This document shows positions 44,587-53,980 of a DNA stretch of 64,000 nucleotides, one piece after another. Under the pieces are notes generated by a model. That model made no database searches and was not told the origin of the DNA. It saw only the letters and a list, made by a program, of their open reading frames with translations. The stretch comes from JAFASC01 sp034669505 (GTDB lineage: Bacteria > Pseudomonadota > Alphaproteobacteria > Rhizobiales > Beijerinckiaceae): contig JAXDNJ010000086.1 of NCBI GenBank assembly GCA_034669505.1, positions 1 to 64,000 of the forward strand, written 5' to 3'. Made by a program: the position numbers and the translations under genes. Positions within the stretch are counted from its first letter, which is position 1. Each line of letters starts with the position of its first letter.

Positions 44587-45767
44587 TTATCTTTCTTCGA
44601 GACATATTTGCGGAACATGAGCGTCGCGTATTCGAGGCTTGCGTCGAGCGCCCGGCGCGGCAACGAGCCGACCGCAACGGAGTCCCCGGTCGTCAGCGGT
44701 AGATCGAGCGCGAGCACCTGCCCGCGCGTGATCTTGAGGCGTCCGACTTGCACGCCTTCGGCGACAGGCGCGATCAAAGGTCCGTCATAAACGATGCGGC
44801 CGATGAGCTTTTCGCCCGAGCCGCGCGGCAGCAGGATTTTTACCGCCCCGCTGGCAAGAAGCGGCACGTCGCCGCGCTCGCCGCCATACACTTTCGCGCT
44901 GCCGACCGGCTCGCCTGCCACGAAAATCGTCTTCGGCTCGAACGCGCGAAAGCCCCATTGCAGGATTTTGCGCGCTTCTTCCGCGCGCTCCTTCGCGGTT
45001 TTGCAGCCGCTGACGACTACAATCAGGCGCTGGCCGTTTTGCACCGCCGAGCCGACCAGGCCGTAGCCTGAATCCTCGATGAAGCCCGTCTTCAAACCAT
45101 CGGCACCAAGTTCCATGAACAGGAGCGGATTGCGATTGGCCTGCCTGATCTTGTTCCAGGTGAATTCTTTCTCGCCAAAATATTTGTAAAGATCGGGATA
45201 AGTGCGGATCACATGATCGGCAAGGTTCGCCATTTCACGCGCCGTGACCTTCTGGTTCGGATCGAATTTTCCCCAAGGATTGCGGAAATTCGATTTTTCC
45301 ATCCCGAGTTCGCGCGCACGCTTTGTCATCATGTCGCCGAAACCGGATTCGGATCCGGCTAGCGCCTCGGCAAAAACGATCGAAGCATCATTGCCGGACT
45401 GCACGACGACGCCGCGGATTAGATCCTCTACGCGGACTTGGCTGTTCACCTGGGCAAACATGCTGGAGCCGCCCGCCCCTGCCCCGCCGGTCCGCCAGGC
45501 ATGCTCCGACACGGTGAACTTCGTGTCGAGATTGATGCGGCCCTCCTTGATCTCGCGGAACACAAGTTCGGCCGTCATGATTTTCACGGTCGAGGCGGGC
45601 GAGATCAGGTCATCTGCCGCTTTCTCGAAGAGAACGGCATGCGAGTCTGTATCCATGAGAAGCGCGACGGGCGCGCTCGTCGAAAAGGATTCGGCGGCAC
45701 AGGCGGGTGCCGATGCGAGCGCGAATGCCGCGATCGGCGCGACAAGGGAGCGGAGGAACAAAAGCAA
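44583..45767 (-). CDS. dacA: D-alanyl-D-alanine carboxypeptidase (PBP5/6-like)
   Basis: 394 residues with a signal peptide (first 24 residues, ending ACA-AES). Penicillin-binding motifs: SxxK as Ser59-Thr-Val-Lys62, SGN at 124-126 and KTG in GLKTGFIEDSGYG near 229; a C-terminal beta domain follows and the end is basic and amphipathic (YATLMFRKYVSKKDK), suiting membrane anchoring. Trims the terminal D-Ala of peptidoglycan stem peptides in the periplasm. Confidence 0.94.
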   Translation of the reverse strand: MLLFLRSLVAPIAAFALASAPACAAESFSTSAPVALLMDTDSHAVLFEKAADDLISPASTVKIMTAELVFREIKEGRINLDTKFTVSEHAWRTGGAGAGGSSMFAQVNSQVRVEDLIRGVVVQSGNDASIVFAEALAGSESGFGDMMTKRARELGMEKSNFRNPWGKFDPNQKVTAREMANLADHVIRTYPDLYKYFGEKEFTWNKIRQANRNPLLFMELGADGLKTGFIEDSGYGLVGSAVQNGQRLIVVVSGCKTAKERAEEARKILQWGFRAFEPKTIFVAGEPVGSAKVYGGERGDVPLLASGAVKILLPRGSGEKLIGRIVYDGPLIAPVAEGVQVGRLKITRGQVLALDLPLTTGDSVAVGSLPRRALDASLEYATLMFRKYVSKKDK

Positions 45768-45857
45768 GGGGCGGCCTCAGTCGATGTGACGAGGCGCACA
45801 GCTTAGCCGAACTGCATCAGATCGGCAGCAACATTCGTGAAGATTAGCGCGATATGC

Positions 45858-46775
45858 CTAGCGTAGCGCGGCGAGCGTCGCCTGATGCGGACGCAGCGCC
45901 GCGATCGGCACGCCCGCACCGGGAATGGTGCCGAGGTCGAACGGCCGCGGCGGCGGCAGCGGCGCGTTGCTGGCGGGCAGGTTACTTGCCGACGCGCTAC
46001 TTGGCCGCGGCGGCGGGGTCATTTCGGCGAGCTGTTCTTCGCGGCTTTCGGGGAGTCCGGCACTCTCGGCAAGATCGGCGGTGCGCGTGGTTGCGCGACG
46101 CTCGGCGACCATGACCGGGCTGAAATTAGCGGCCCCGCCATCCTGGCGCAGTGTTGCCAGAAGCTTCCGGTCGTCGGAGCCGGCGAGACCGGCGCGGCCG
46201 ATATATTCGACCTTCACTTTGGCGGTGCCGACGCGTCTAAACTCGAGCGCTTCGGCGACGCGTTGCGACACGTCCATGATCCGGCCCGGGTGATAGGGTC
46301 CGCGATCGTTGACGCGTACGATGATCGAGCTTCGATTGCGCAGGTTGGTCACCCGCGCGTAGCTCGGCAGCGGCATCGTCGGATGCGCGGCCGAGACCGA
46401 CTCGCGATCGAAGACCTCGCCATTGGCGGTGCGGCGGCCGTGGAAGGCTGTCCCGTAATACGAGGCGAGCCCGACCGCTGCATATGTGCGCTCTGAGGGG
46501 TAGTAGGTCTGGCCGGCAACGACGTACGGTTTGCCGACCATATAGTTTCCGCCGCCTTTCGGCACGACCTCGCCTTCCGCGACGACGCGGGGACTGGCCG
46601 CCACACCGTAGCGGGGATCGATGTTGCTGCCGGCGTAGCGCTGCGGTTGGGCGGCGCAGCCGGCTAGCGTCAGCGCGGCAATGCCAACGAGCAGGAGGCG
46701 AGGATTTGGGGGGAATAACGGAGAGGCAGTATGGTCCGGGCGTTCAAGCCACTGATAGGACAGCCTCGCGCGCAT
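45858..46775 (-). CDS. rlpA: RlpA-family septal lytic transglycosylase/lipoprotein
   Basis: 305 residues. A lipobox LTLAGC places the lipidated Cys at residue 40, so a start further downstream is possible. The double-psi barrel domain (about 95-190) has GLASYYGTAFHGRRTANGE, AAHPTMPLPSYARVTNL with the catalytic His, and VRVNDRGPYHPGRIMDVS with the catalytic Asp. There is no C-terminal SPOR domain; a Pro/Ala-rich tail takes its place. Such proteins cleave denuded glycan at the septum. Lies just after the dacA operon on the same strand. Confidence 0.9.
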   Translation of the reverse strand: MRARLSYQWLERPDHTASPLFPPNPRLLLVGIAALTLAGCAAQPQRYAGSNIDPRYGVAASPRVVAEGEVVPKGGGNYMVGKPYVVAGQTYYPSERTYAAVGLASYYGTAFHGRRTANGEVFDRESVSAAHPTMPLPSYARVTNLRNRSSIIVRVNDRGPYHPGRIMDVSQRVAEALEFRRVGTAKVKVEYIGRAGLAGSDDRKLLATLRQDGGAANFSPVMVAERRATTRTADLAESAGLPESREEQLAEMTPPPRPSSASASNLPASNAPLPPPRPFDLGTIPGAGVPIAALRPHQATLAALR

Positions 46776-46987
46776 CTTGCCCCCTCGCCCACGCCCTCTT
46801 CACAGGGCGCATTCGCGTAAGCTTGGCGCGATTTTCTTATGCTTTTCTTAGCGGCAGACGCCGGCGCAAGCTTCGCTTTGACACAGGAGGCTGCCCGATT
46901 GAGGCAAAACGGCGGCAAATATGACGTGATTGCGGCGCAACGGCCAAGGTTATTTTCCGATGCGGCTTCGGCGCAACAGTCCCATAC

Positions 46988-47014
46988 GAAAAACGCGCCC
47001 CAGAAGGCGCGTTT
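46988..47014 (-). terminator. Rho-independent terminator after the 66-residue ORF
   Basis: Nine-base-pair perfect stem AAACGCGCC/GGCGCGTTT with a six-base loop; on the minus strand the stem runs into TTTTT. It lies 28 bases past the stop of the small minus-strand frame ending at 47042. The rest of the gap 46776-47041 shows nothing. Confidence 0.82.
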
Positions 47015-47041
47015 GCTGTCACTCGATCGAATTGGGTGGGC

Positions 47042-47242
47042 TTACAGTATGGAGATTGACGCCAGAACGGTTCGGATACCTTCAAGCCGGCTAGAAACCT
47101 TCTCTGCGATCCGCCGCGACATCCGGGGCGGCTGTGCCGGCTCGACAGAATCGAAATTGCCGGCGGTGGCAAATCCCGCCGCCTCCGCTGCGTGGGAGAG
47201 GGAGAGGATCGTATAGCGCCTGCGCGTCATCGTGCGGCTCAT
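47042..47242 (-). CDS. Putative 66-residue protein
   Basis: Unrecognised. From ATG 47242 (MSRTMTRRRYTIL) the frame encodes a basic N-terminus, a helix with alternating Ala (SLSHAAEAAGFA) and an amphipathic C-terminal helix (MSRRIAEKVSSRLEGIRTVLASI). Support is the strong terminator just after the stop on the same strand; the ribosome site is weak, and an internal ATG at 47230 is possible. May be expressed as a microprotein or be a small RNA instead. Confidence 0.45.
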   Translation of the reverse strand: MSRTMTRRRYTILSLSHAAEAAGFATAGNFDSVEPAQPPRMSRRIAEKVSSRLEGIRTVLASISIL

Positions 47243-47343
47243 CCGGGAGGATAGACGCCAGAATAATGCAAGCTGTGCAGATTCGTTCCTAAAGAACTTG
47301 GGTTTCCAGCAAAAAGTTTGGGCAGCTGTTTCTATGTCACAGC

Positions 47344-48630
47344 CTATTCTGCCGCCCGGCTGAGCAGGAGGCTCTGATCCGCGCCGCAACAGCCCAGTCG
47401 CGCCAGCATTGCCTCGTAAACCGCGGTGATCCGCCCGATGTGTCGGGCGAGCGTCGGCGGATCGGACCAGAAGCTTTCATAGGCGCCTGCAGACAGCCGG
47501 CGGATAAGCCCGTCATCGCGGATCTGGTCCAGTGCCCGGGCGAGATCGCCCGCGTCACCGCCCTTGAACCATAGGCCGGAGACACCGTCCTCGATTTCCT
47601 CGCGGCCGGCGCAGCCATTTGAGACGATGACCGGCGTTCCGAGCCCTTTGGCCTCAAGGACGGTGAGCGGCTGGCCCTCGTACCACAGCGACGGGAAGAC
47701 CAGCGCGCGGGCAGCGCGGATCGCCTCACGCACCGCCGATCCGCTTTGCCACCCGAGGAGGCGCGCCTCCGGGTATTTTGCTCTGAGTTCGGCCGCGGCG
47801 GGTCCATCGCCAACGTAGGTCGGGATGATGCCGGCGCGGCGGGCGGCCTCGGCGAACAGGAGGGGCCCCTTCTCCGCCGAGATGCGGCCGACGAAGATCA
47901 CCTCGCCGTGTGCCGGCGATGTCTTCGGGCCGAGATCCGGGACATCGATCGGATTGGAGACGAGATGCAGGCGGCTTCCCGTTGGCAGCCGCTGGCCGAT
48001 GACATCAACCTGAAAGCGGGAGATCGCGATGTAGTCTGTGAAGACGTCGGGGAGATGCGCGACCTCGCGTGCGAGCGTCAGCCGCGCGTTACGCCACAGT
48101 TTTCGGGGATAGTTGCGCGAGTCGCAGTGCGTTGCCCAGCAGGCAGCGGAGAGTGGCTCAAGTGGGCAGGCGTGGCCCTGCTGATAATTGTAGAAGCCGC
48201 CGTTCGGGCAGAATAAAAAATATTCGTGGATCGTGTAGACCGCCGGCAGATCTGACTTGGCGATGGGCTTAGCGATCGACGGCGAGAGCGCCTTCGCCCA
48301 GCCGTGAACGTGTACGATGCTGCGGTCCGCCGGCAGACTGGCGAGAAGCCGTCCGAGCTCGTCGGCGGCTGGCTTGTTCCAGGTGCCCTGCACGGCCGCG
48401 GCGATCCGCGACGGATTGCCGAGGAGGTCGCTCTGGCCTAGACAGACCACCTCGACTCCGGCGGCCGTGAGCGCCGGATCGACTGGGCCCGCCGCGGCAA
48501 AGACGATCGGCCGGTGGCCCGCCTGTTTCAGCCCGATCGCGCTGTCGAAGGCGACCTTTGCCTGCCCACCGGACACGAAGGCGTGATCGAGGCAGAGCAC
48601 GATCGTAAGCGGCTCTTTGGCGCGAGACAT
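47344..48630 (-). CDS. Family 4 glycosyltransferase
   Basis: 428-residue GT-B enzyme. N-terminal domain with LDHAFVSGGQAKVAFDSAIGLKQ, the central HEYFLFCPNGGFYNYQ segment with nearby cysteines, and the C-terminal donor-binding domain: IFVGRISAEKGPLLFAEAARRAG, FPSLWYEGQPLTVLEAKGLGTPVI with the conserved EX7E. Transfers a sugar from a nucleotide donor to an unknown acceptor; an envelope polysaccharide is likely. No companion polysaccharide genes adjoin it. Confidence 0.88.
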   Translation of the reverse strand: MSRAKEPLTIVLCLDHAFVSGGQAKVAFDSAIGLKQAGHRPIVFAAAGPVDPALTAAGVEVVCLGQSDLLGNPSRIAAAVQGTWNKPAADELGRLLASLPADRSIVHVHGWAKALSPSIAKPIAKSDLPAVYTIHEYFLFCPNGGFYNYQQGHACPLEPLSAACWATHCDSRNYPRKLWRNARLTLAREVAHLPDVFTDYIAISRFQVDVIGQRLPTGSRLHLVSNPIDVPDLGPKTSPAHGEVIFVGRISAEKGPLLFAEAARRAGIIPTYVGDGPAAAELRAKYPEARLLGWQSGSAVREAIRAARALVFPSLWYEGQPLTVLEAKGLGTPVIVSNGCAGREEIEDGVSGLWFKGGDAGDLARALDQIRDDGLIRRLSAGAYESFWSDPPTLARHIGRITAVYEAMLARLGCCGADQSLLLSRAAE

Positions 48631-48758
48631 CGCCAGAGCCTATGTGAGCGGGCTTAAGGGCACGTAAGCGGACAGGTCGAATGTTCCGGTGTCGGGCCGT
48701 CCGCCGCCGCAATCCTGGCGTATCATTCGAGAGGGCGAATCAGAGGTGAAGCGCAGTC

Positions 48759-50810
48759 ATGGCTAAGGGCGGCGATCTCTTCGGCGGCGCGGCTGCGCGC
48801 AAGCCCGTGGCAAGCGGTCCGGCTCCTCGCAACGCCCCTGCCCGCGCGAACGGTACGCCGGGCGAGAGCGGCTATACCGCCGCCTCCATCGAAGTTCTCG
48901 AGGGGCTCGAGCCCGTCCGCCGCCGGCCGGGCATGTATATCGGCGGGACCGACGAGGCGGCCCTCCACCACCTCTTCGCCGAAGTCCTCGATAACGCCAT
49001 GGACGAGGCAGTTGCCGGTCACGCGACCTTCATCGAGGTGGACGTGGAGCCGGGCGGTTGGATTTCGGTCACCGACAACGGCCGCGGCATTCCGGTCGAC
49101 TCACATCCGAAATTCCCGAAAAAGTCGGCGCTCGAAGTCATCATGACGACGCTGCATGCCGGCGGGAAATTCGATTCCGGCGCCTATCAGACCTCGGGCG
49201 GCCTGCATGGTGTCGGCGTCTCCGTGGTCAACGCGCTCTCCGAGCGGCTCGAAGTCGAGGTTGCGCGCGGCCAGCAGCTCTTTCGGCAGACGTTCTCGCG
49301 CGGCGTGGCGCAAGGAAAGCTGCAGGGGCTCGGTCGTGTCACCAATCGCCGCGGCACCAAAGTGCGCTTCAAGGCCGATGACCAGATCTTCGGCAAGAAC
49401 GTGCATTTTCGCCCTGCCCGGCTGTTCCGCATGGCGCGCTCCAAGGCCTACCTCTATGGCGGCGTCGAAATCCGCTGGAAATGCGCGCCGGAGCTCATCG
49501 AGCCTGGCACCGACATTCCGCCGGAAGCCATGTTCCGCTTCCCCGGCGGGCTCACCGATTATCTCGCCCGCGAAATCGCGCAGAAGGATCGCGTTACGCC
49601 GGAGGCCTTCTCCGGCAAAATCGCGCGGGAGGGCGGCCATGGCTCGCTCGAATGGGCGGTGGCCTGGCTCGCCGAAGAGGACGGGTTCGTCCACTCCTAC
49701 TGCAACACGATCCCCACGCCCGACGGCGGCACCCATGAGGCGGGCTTCCGTCTGGCGCTCTTGCGCGGCCTGAAGGACCACGCCGAGCGGATCAACCAGG
49801 CGAAACGCGCGGCCAATGTCACGACGGAAGATGTGATGGGCGGCTGCGCCGCGATGATCTCGGTCTTCCTGCGCGACCCCGAGTTCCAGGGCCAGAACAA
49901 GAGCCGGCTGATGAATGCGGACGCGTCGCGCCTGGTCGAGGCAACGATACGCGACGCCTTCGATCATTGGCTCGCTGCGGCACCCTCGCAAGCGACCAAG
50001 CTCCTCGACTGGGCGATCGAACGGGCCGAGGAGCGCCAGCGCCGCAAAGCCGAAAAAGACGTGGCCCGCAAGGGTGCCATTAAGAAATTGCGGCTCCCCG
50101 GCAAGCTCTCGGATTGCACGAACTCATCCGCGCAAGGCGCTGAAATCTTTATTGTTGAAGGCGATTCCGCCGGAGGGTCGGCGAAACAGGCGCGCGACCG
50201 GGCGAGCCAAGCGGTGCTTCCGTTACGCGGCAAAATCCTCAACGTCGCCTCGGCGACGCGCGACAAGCTCAGCGCCAACCAGCAGCTCGCCGATCTCGTC
50301 CAAGCGCTCGGCTGCGGCACCGGCCAGCACTACCGGCACGATGATCTGCGCTATGACAAGGTCATCATCATGACAGACGCCGACGTCGACGGCGCCCACA
50401 TCGCCTCGCTGCTCATCACGTTTTTTTATCGGCAGATGCCGCGGCTGATCGACGGCGGGCATCTCTATCTCGCGGTGCCGCCGCTCTACAAGCTGACGCA
50501 AGGGACTAAGAGCGTGTACGCCCGCGACGACAAGCATCGCGAAGCGCTTGTCGCCAAGGAGCTGACTGGCAAGGGCAAAATCGAGGTCAGCCGCTTCAAA
50601 GGCCTGGGCGAAATGCGCCCGGAGCAGCTGAAGGAAACGACGATGCACCCGCGCAAACGCACGCTGCTCAAAGTCGTCATTGATGCCGATGAGCGCGAGG
50701 AAACCGGCGACTGCGTCGAGCGCCTGATGGGGACTAAGCCCGAGGCGCGGTTCGCCTTCATCCAGGAGCGCGCGAGCTTCGCGTCGGAAGCGGAGTTGGT
50801 GGATATTTAA
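48759..50810 (+). CDS. parE: DNA topoisomerase IV subunit B
   Basis: 683 residues. GHKL ATPase domain with EGLEPVRRRPGMYIGGTD and NGRGIPVD, the transducer, then a Toprim domain (FIVEGDSAGGSAKQARDR, MTDADVDGAHIASLL) and the C-terminal FKGLGEMRPEQLKETTM. Length and the absence of the extra GyrB insertion favour ParE over GyrB. Decatenates daughter chromosomes with ParC, which is not in the window. An N-terminal stretch of about 35 residues before the ATPase core is low complexity. Confidence 0.95.
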   Translation: MAKGGDLFGGAAARKPVASGPAPRNAPARANGTPGESGYTAASIEVLEGLEPVRRRPGMYIGGTDEAALHHLFAEVLDNAMDEAVAGHATFIEVDVEPGGWISVTDNGRGIPVDSHPKFPKKSALEVIMTTLHAGGKFDSGAYQTSGGLHGVGVSVVNALSERLEVEVARGQQLFRQTFSRGVAQGKLQGLGRVTNRRGTKVRFKADDQIFGKNVHFRPARLFRMARSKAYLYGGVEIRWKCAPELIEPGTDIPPEAMFRFPGGLTDYLAREIAQKDRVTPEAFSGKIAREGGHGSLEWAVAWLAEEDGFVHSYCNTIPTPDGGTHEAGFRLALLRGLKDHAERINQAKRAANVTTEDVMGGCAAMISVFLRDPEFQGQNKSRLMNADASRLVEATIRDAFDHWLAAAPSQATKLLDWAIERAEERQRRKAEKDVARKGAIKKLRLPGKLSDCTNSSAQGAEIFIVEGDSAGGSAKQARDRASQAVLPLRGKILNVASATRDKLSANQQLADLVQALGCGTGQHYRHDDLRYDKVIIMTDADVDGAHIASLLITFFYRQMPRLIDGGHLYLAVPPLYKLTQGTKSVYARDDKHREALVAKELTGKGKIEVSRFKGLGEMRPEQLKETTMHPRKRTLLKVVIDADEREETGDCVERLMGTKPEARFAFIQERASFASEAELVDI

Positions 50811-50916
50811 CGATGTGGCAGTGACAGTCGGTAATTCCTTCGCGAAACAGCTAAAATTAAAAGCTTCGTAGCAAGATTGCGCTTACCTCTTTCCATTGGG
50901 ACGGGGCTGGCGAGCA

Positions 50917-51306
50917 ATGCGAGCTGGGTTTTTCAACAACAAGCGCGGCGTCTCCACGCCGCAGCTCGCGCTTATCGCAAGCGGGCTAGCGCTGGCATCG
51001 CTGATCGGCGTCAGGGTGCTTGAAGCGCCCCTTGCCTTGCGCAGCCAAGCCGCCATAGCAGCCGAGACCCAAAGCGACCTGGAACGGCTGGCACGCACCA
51101 TCCCCCCGGCAAAAGCCCGGATACCGGGCGCAGCTCTGCCCGCGGCAGCGCCAATCGACTTTATCGCCACCGCGAACAACCCGGGAAAACGAACGCTCCA
51201 GCCCGCCTGCCATGGTGGCCAGCGTACCCTGACGATGGTGGCCCCGGCCGGCGGTCCGCCCATCGTGCTCAGCACCTGCGCATCGGCGAAAAACTGGCGG
51301 GATTAG
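50917..51306 (+). CDS. Hypothetical single-pass membrane protein
   Basis: 129 residues from ATG 50917 (an earlier ATG at 50896 would add seven). A basic start, MRAGFFNNKRG, leads into one hydrophobic helix, VSTPQLALIASGLALASLIGVRVL, reminiscent of Flp/TadE-type pilin N-termini but without a clear processing Glu. The outside part is Ala/Pro-rich and has two cysteines, QPACHG and LSTCAS, that could form a disulfide. No family recognised; no tad genes nearby. Confidence 0.55.
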   Translation: MRAGFFNNKRGVSTPQLALIASGLALASLIGVRVLEAPLALRSQAAIAAETQSDLERLARTIPPAKARIPGAALPAAAPIDFIATANNPGKRTLQPACHGGQRTLTMVAPAGGPPIVLSTCASAKNWRD

Positions 51307-51488
51307 GCCCGCCGCTCCAACTATTCATTGACTTGACGCAATTTGCGCTTACCTCAAGCGAAGTGCATCGAGACGGCGGAATCGCCTAAAGTCTCGCATT
51401 CGAGAGCCCGTCGAAAGCTCATGCCGGGCCGCAGCGCCCGAGATCTCAGCGGTTCAAGTTCTGCACGCTTGCCGCATTCAGGAACCAA

Positions 51489-52991
51489 ATGACATTCAAC
51501 GAACTCGGCCTCAGCGAAAAGGTGCTCAGCGCCGTTGAGGCCTCCGGCTACACCATCCCCACTCCCATCCAGGCGCAGGCCATCCCCCATGCCCTCGGCG
51601 GCCGCGACATTCTCGGCATCGCACAGACCGGCACCGGTAAGACCGCGGCATTCGTGCTGCCGATGTTGTCGCGCCTGGAAAAAGGCCGCGCCCGCGCGCG
51701 GATGCCGCGCACGCTGATCCTCGAGCCGACGCGCGAACTTGCCGCACAAGTCGAAGAGAGTTTCGTCAGATATGGCGTCAACCACAAACTAAACGTCGCG
51801 CTTCTGATCGGCGGCGTTTCCTTCGGCGATCAGGAAGCCAAGATCACGCGCGGCGCCGACGTTTTGATCGCAACGCCCGGCCGGCTTCTCGATTTTTCCG
51901 AACGCGGCAAGCTGCTGCTCACCGGCATCGAGATACTTGTCATCGACGAGGCTGACCGCATGCTCGACATGGGGTTCATTCCCGATATCGAGCGCATCTG
52001 CAAGCTCGTGCCGTTCACCCGACAAACGTTGTTTTTCTCCGCAACAATGCCGCCGGAGATTACGCGTCTTACCGAAACCTTCTTGCAAAATCCCGTGCGC
52101 GTGGAAGTCGCGCGTGCCGCGACGACGGCGGATAATATCACGCAGCGCCTCGTCGCGACGCGGAGCGGTCCAGACAAACGCGAGACGCTGCGGCAGCTTT
52201 TACGCTCGGCGGATGATCTTAAAAACGCAATTGTCTTTTGCAATCGCAAGCGCGACGTCGTGCTGCTGCACAAATCGCTATTGAAGCATGGCTTCCCTGT
52301 CGGAGCATTGCACGGCGACATGGATCAGCGTGCGCGGATGGCTTCGCTCGAAGCGTTCAAGACCGGCGACGTCGATCTTCTCGTCTGTTCGGACGTGGCG
52401 GCGCGTGGCCTCGACATTCCCGACGTGTCGCACATCTACAATTTCGATGTGCCGATCCACGCGGAAGATTACGTTCACCGAATCGGACGTACCGGCCGCG
52501 CCGGGCGCAGCGGCACGGCGCTGACGCTCGTCACGCGCGACGACCAGAAATATGTGGATTCAATCGAGCGGCTGATCGGCAACAAAATCGAGTGGCAAGG
52601 ACCGCGGCCGGATGAACTCGGGCCCGGTGAAGAGGAGCCCGCGCGAAGCGGGCGCGGGCGGAGACCCTCTGCTGGTCGCGGCGAGCGGCGTCCGGCTACG
52701 CGACCCGAGTCGCCTTCAGGCGAACACCGCGCGTCGGGCGAACAGAGACCGCGGCCAGCCCGCGCACGCGGCGGCGAACATCGCACCCGCGAGTCCCGCC
52801 CTGAGCAGCCGGTCGAGTTTCACCCCCGGCAGAACGGCCGTCCGGAAGCATCCCCGCGCCCGGAACAACGCAGGCCTCGCCGCCATGAGCCGAACGAGCC
52901 GTCGGTTGTCGGCCTCGGCGATCACGTCCCCTCGTTCCTGCTGCGCCCGACACGACTGCCGAGCACGCGGCGTGTGGAAGAGGAAGTTTAG
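51489..52991 (+). CDS. DEAD-box RNA helicase (RhlE-type)
   Basis: 500 residues. Q motif (FNELGLSEKVLSAVEASGYTIPTPIQAQ-type), Walker A AQTGTGKTA, motif II DEAD in VIDEADRMLDMGF, SAT in FFSATMPPE, and the C-terminal HRIGRTGRAGR. From about residue 385 an Arg/Pro/Gly/Glu-rich disordered tail of over 100 residues follows, likely an RNA- or degradosome-binding region. The 180-base gap before it may be a regulated leader. The gene ends three bases before the convergent ssb stop. Confidence 0.93.
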   Translation: MTFNELGLSEKVLSAVEASGYTIPTPIQAQAIPHALGGRDILGIAQTGTGKTAAFVLPMLSRLEKGRARARMPRTLILEPTRELAAQVEESFVRYGVNHKLNVALLIGGVSFGDQEAKITRGADVLIATPGRLLDFSERGKLLLTGIEILVIDEADRMLDMGFIPDIERICKLVPFTRQTLFFSATMPPEITRLTETFLQNPVRVEVARAATTADNITQRLVATRSGPDKRETLRQLLRSADDLKNAIVFCNRKRDVVLLHKSLLKHGFPVGALHGDMDQRARMASLEAFKTGDVDLLVCSDVAARGLDIPDVSHIYNFDVPIHAEDYVHRIGRTGRAGRSGTALTLVTRDDQKYVDSIERLIGNKIEWQGPRPDELGPGEEEPARSGRGRRPSAGRGERRPATRPESPSGEHRASGEQRPRPARARGGEHRTRESRPEQPVEFHPRQNGRPEASPRPEQRRPRRHEPNEPSVVGLGDHVPSFLLRPTRLPSTRRVEEEV

Positions 52992-52994
52992 CCG

Positions 52995-53483
52995 CTAGAA
53001 GGGGATGTCGTCGTCAAGCGCGTCGGCCATCTTGCCGCCGCCGACGGTTGCTGGCCGGCGCTGCTCCATCGGCGATGTCCGCCCGAAGCTGCCGCTCGAC
53101 CCCCGCTCTTCCCCAACCTCACCGCCGCGATTGCGGCTATCCAGCAAGGTCAGCTCGCCGCGGAAGCGCTGTAGCACCACCTCTGTCGTCTTGCGCTGAT
53201 TGCCGTCCTTGTCGGTGAATTCGCGTGTCTGCAGCTGGCCTTCGACGTAGATCTTCGAGCCCTTCTTGCAGTATTGCTCGGCGATCTTGCCGAGGTTCTC
53301 ATTGAAGATCACGACGTTGTGCCATTCCGTGCGCTCTTTGCGCTCGCCAGTCGCCTTGTCGCGCCAGGACTCCGTTGTCGCCAGCGAGAAGTTGACGACG
53401 CTGTCGCCGGAATTCAACCGCCGCACTTCCGGATCGCGGCCGAGATTGCCGACGAGGATGACTTTGTTGACGCTGCCAGACAT
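52995..53483 (-). CDS. ssb: Single-stranded DNA-binding protein
   Basis: 162 residues. OB fold (about 1-110: MSGSVNKVILVGNLGRDPEVR, TTESWRDKATGERKERTEWH), a Gly/Ser-rich linker and the acidic protein-interaction tip DDDIPF at the very end. Tetrameric; binds replication and repair intermediates. In related genomes ssb is divergent from and next to uvrA; here a hypothetical gene and dctA lie between. Confidence 0.97.
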   Translation of the reverse strand: MSGSVNKVILVGNLGRDPEVRRLNSGDSVVNFSLATTESWRDKATGERKERTEWHNVVIFNENLGKIAEQYCKKGSKIYVEGQLQTREFTDKDGNQRKTTEVVLQRFRGELTLLDSRNRGGEVGEERGSSGSFGRTSPMEQRRPATVGGGKMADALDDDIPF

Positions 53484-53622
53484 GACGCTGCTCCGCTTCG
53501 AAGGGGCGATATAATCAGATCAACCCGTCACACGCGCGAACTTCCGGGTGGTCAGGCGGCGCCGTCCACACAATCCTCAGCCGCACGTGTTCTCATTATG
53601 TTCTAATTGATCGGCCGCTCTG

Positions 53623-53907
53623 TCAAGCGGGTTTTAGATCTTCGACCGGCTCTTCCAGCATCGCCGTCGCGGCCTGGAACACGCGCATGTCGGCCGCCGA
53701 GAACCTCTCGATGGAGCCGGTCTCCGGCGTCTGCACCTCGAACGTTCCGCTACCGCCGGCGCGCAAGTCGCCGCTCCCCGTCGGATCGTCGAGGATGGCG
53801 AAAAGCTTGCCGGAGACCTGCGAGCGAAAGCCGAGATACCAGTTGCCCGGCGTGACCAGGCGCATGGCAATCACTCTGAACAGCCCGTTGAAGGCAATCT
53901 CCGGCAT
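53623..53907 (-). CDS. Conserved-looking hypothetical protein, 94 residues
   Basis: Unrecognised. Starts MPEIAFNGLFRVIAMRLVTPGNWYLGF behind a GGAGAGATGAGAG ribosome site; likely a small beta-rich soluble protein (FRSQVSGKLFAILDDP, GSGTFEVQTPETG) with a short acidic C-terminal helix (VFQAATAMLEEPVEDL). No signal peptide, membrane segment or cysteine. Codon usage looks coding (GC-rich third positions). Confidence 0.6.
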   Translation of the reverse strand: MPEIAFNGLFRVIAMRLVTPGNWYLGFRSQVSGKLFAILDDPTGSGDLRAGGSGTFEVQTPETGSIERFSAADMRVFQAATAMLEEPVEDLKPA

Positions 53908-53980
53908 CTCTCATCTCTCCGATCCGCTGGCGCTCGGACAACGAGGCGAGGGCGAGCGGCGTTCCCGTGGCGAACGTCCC

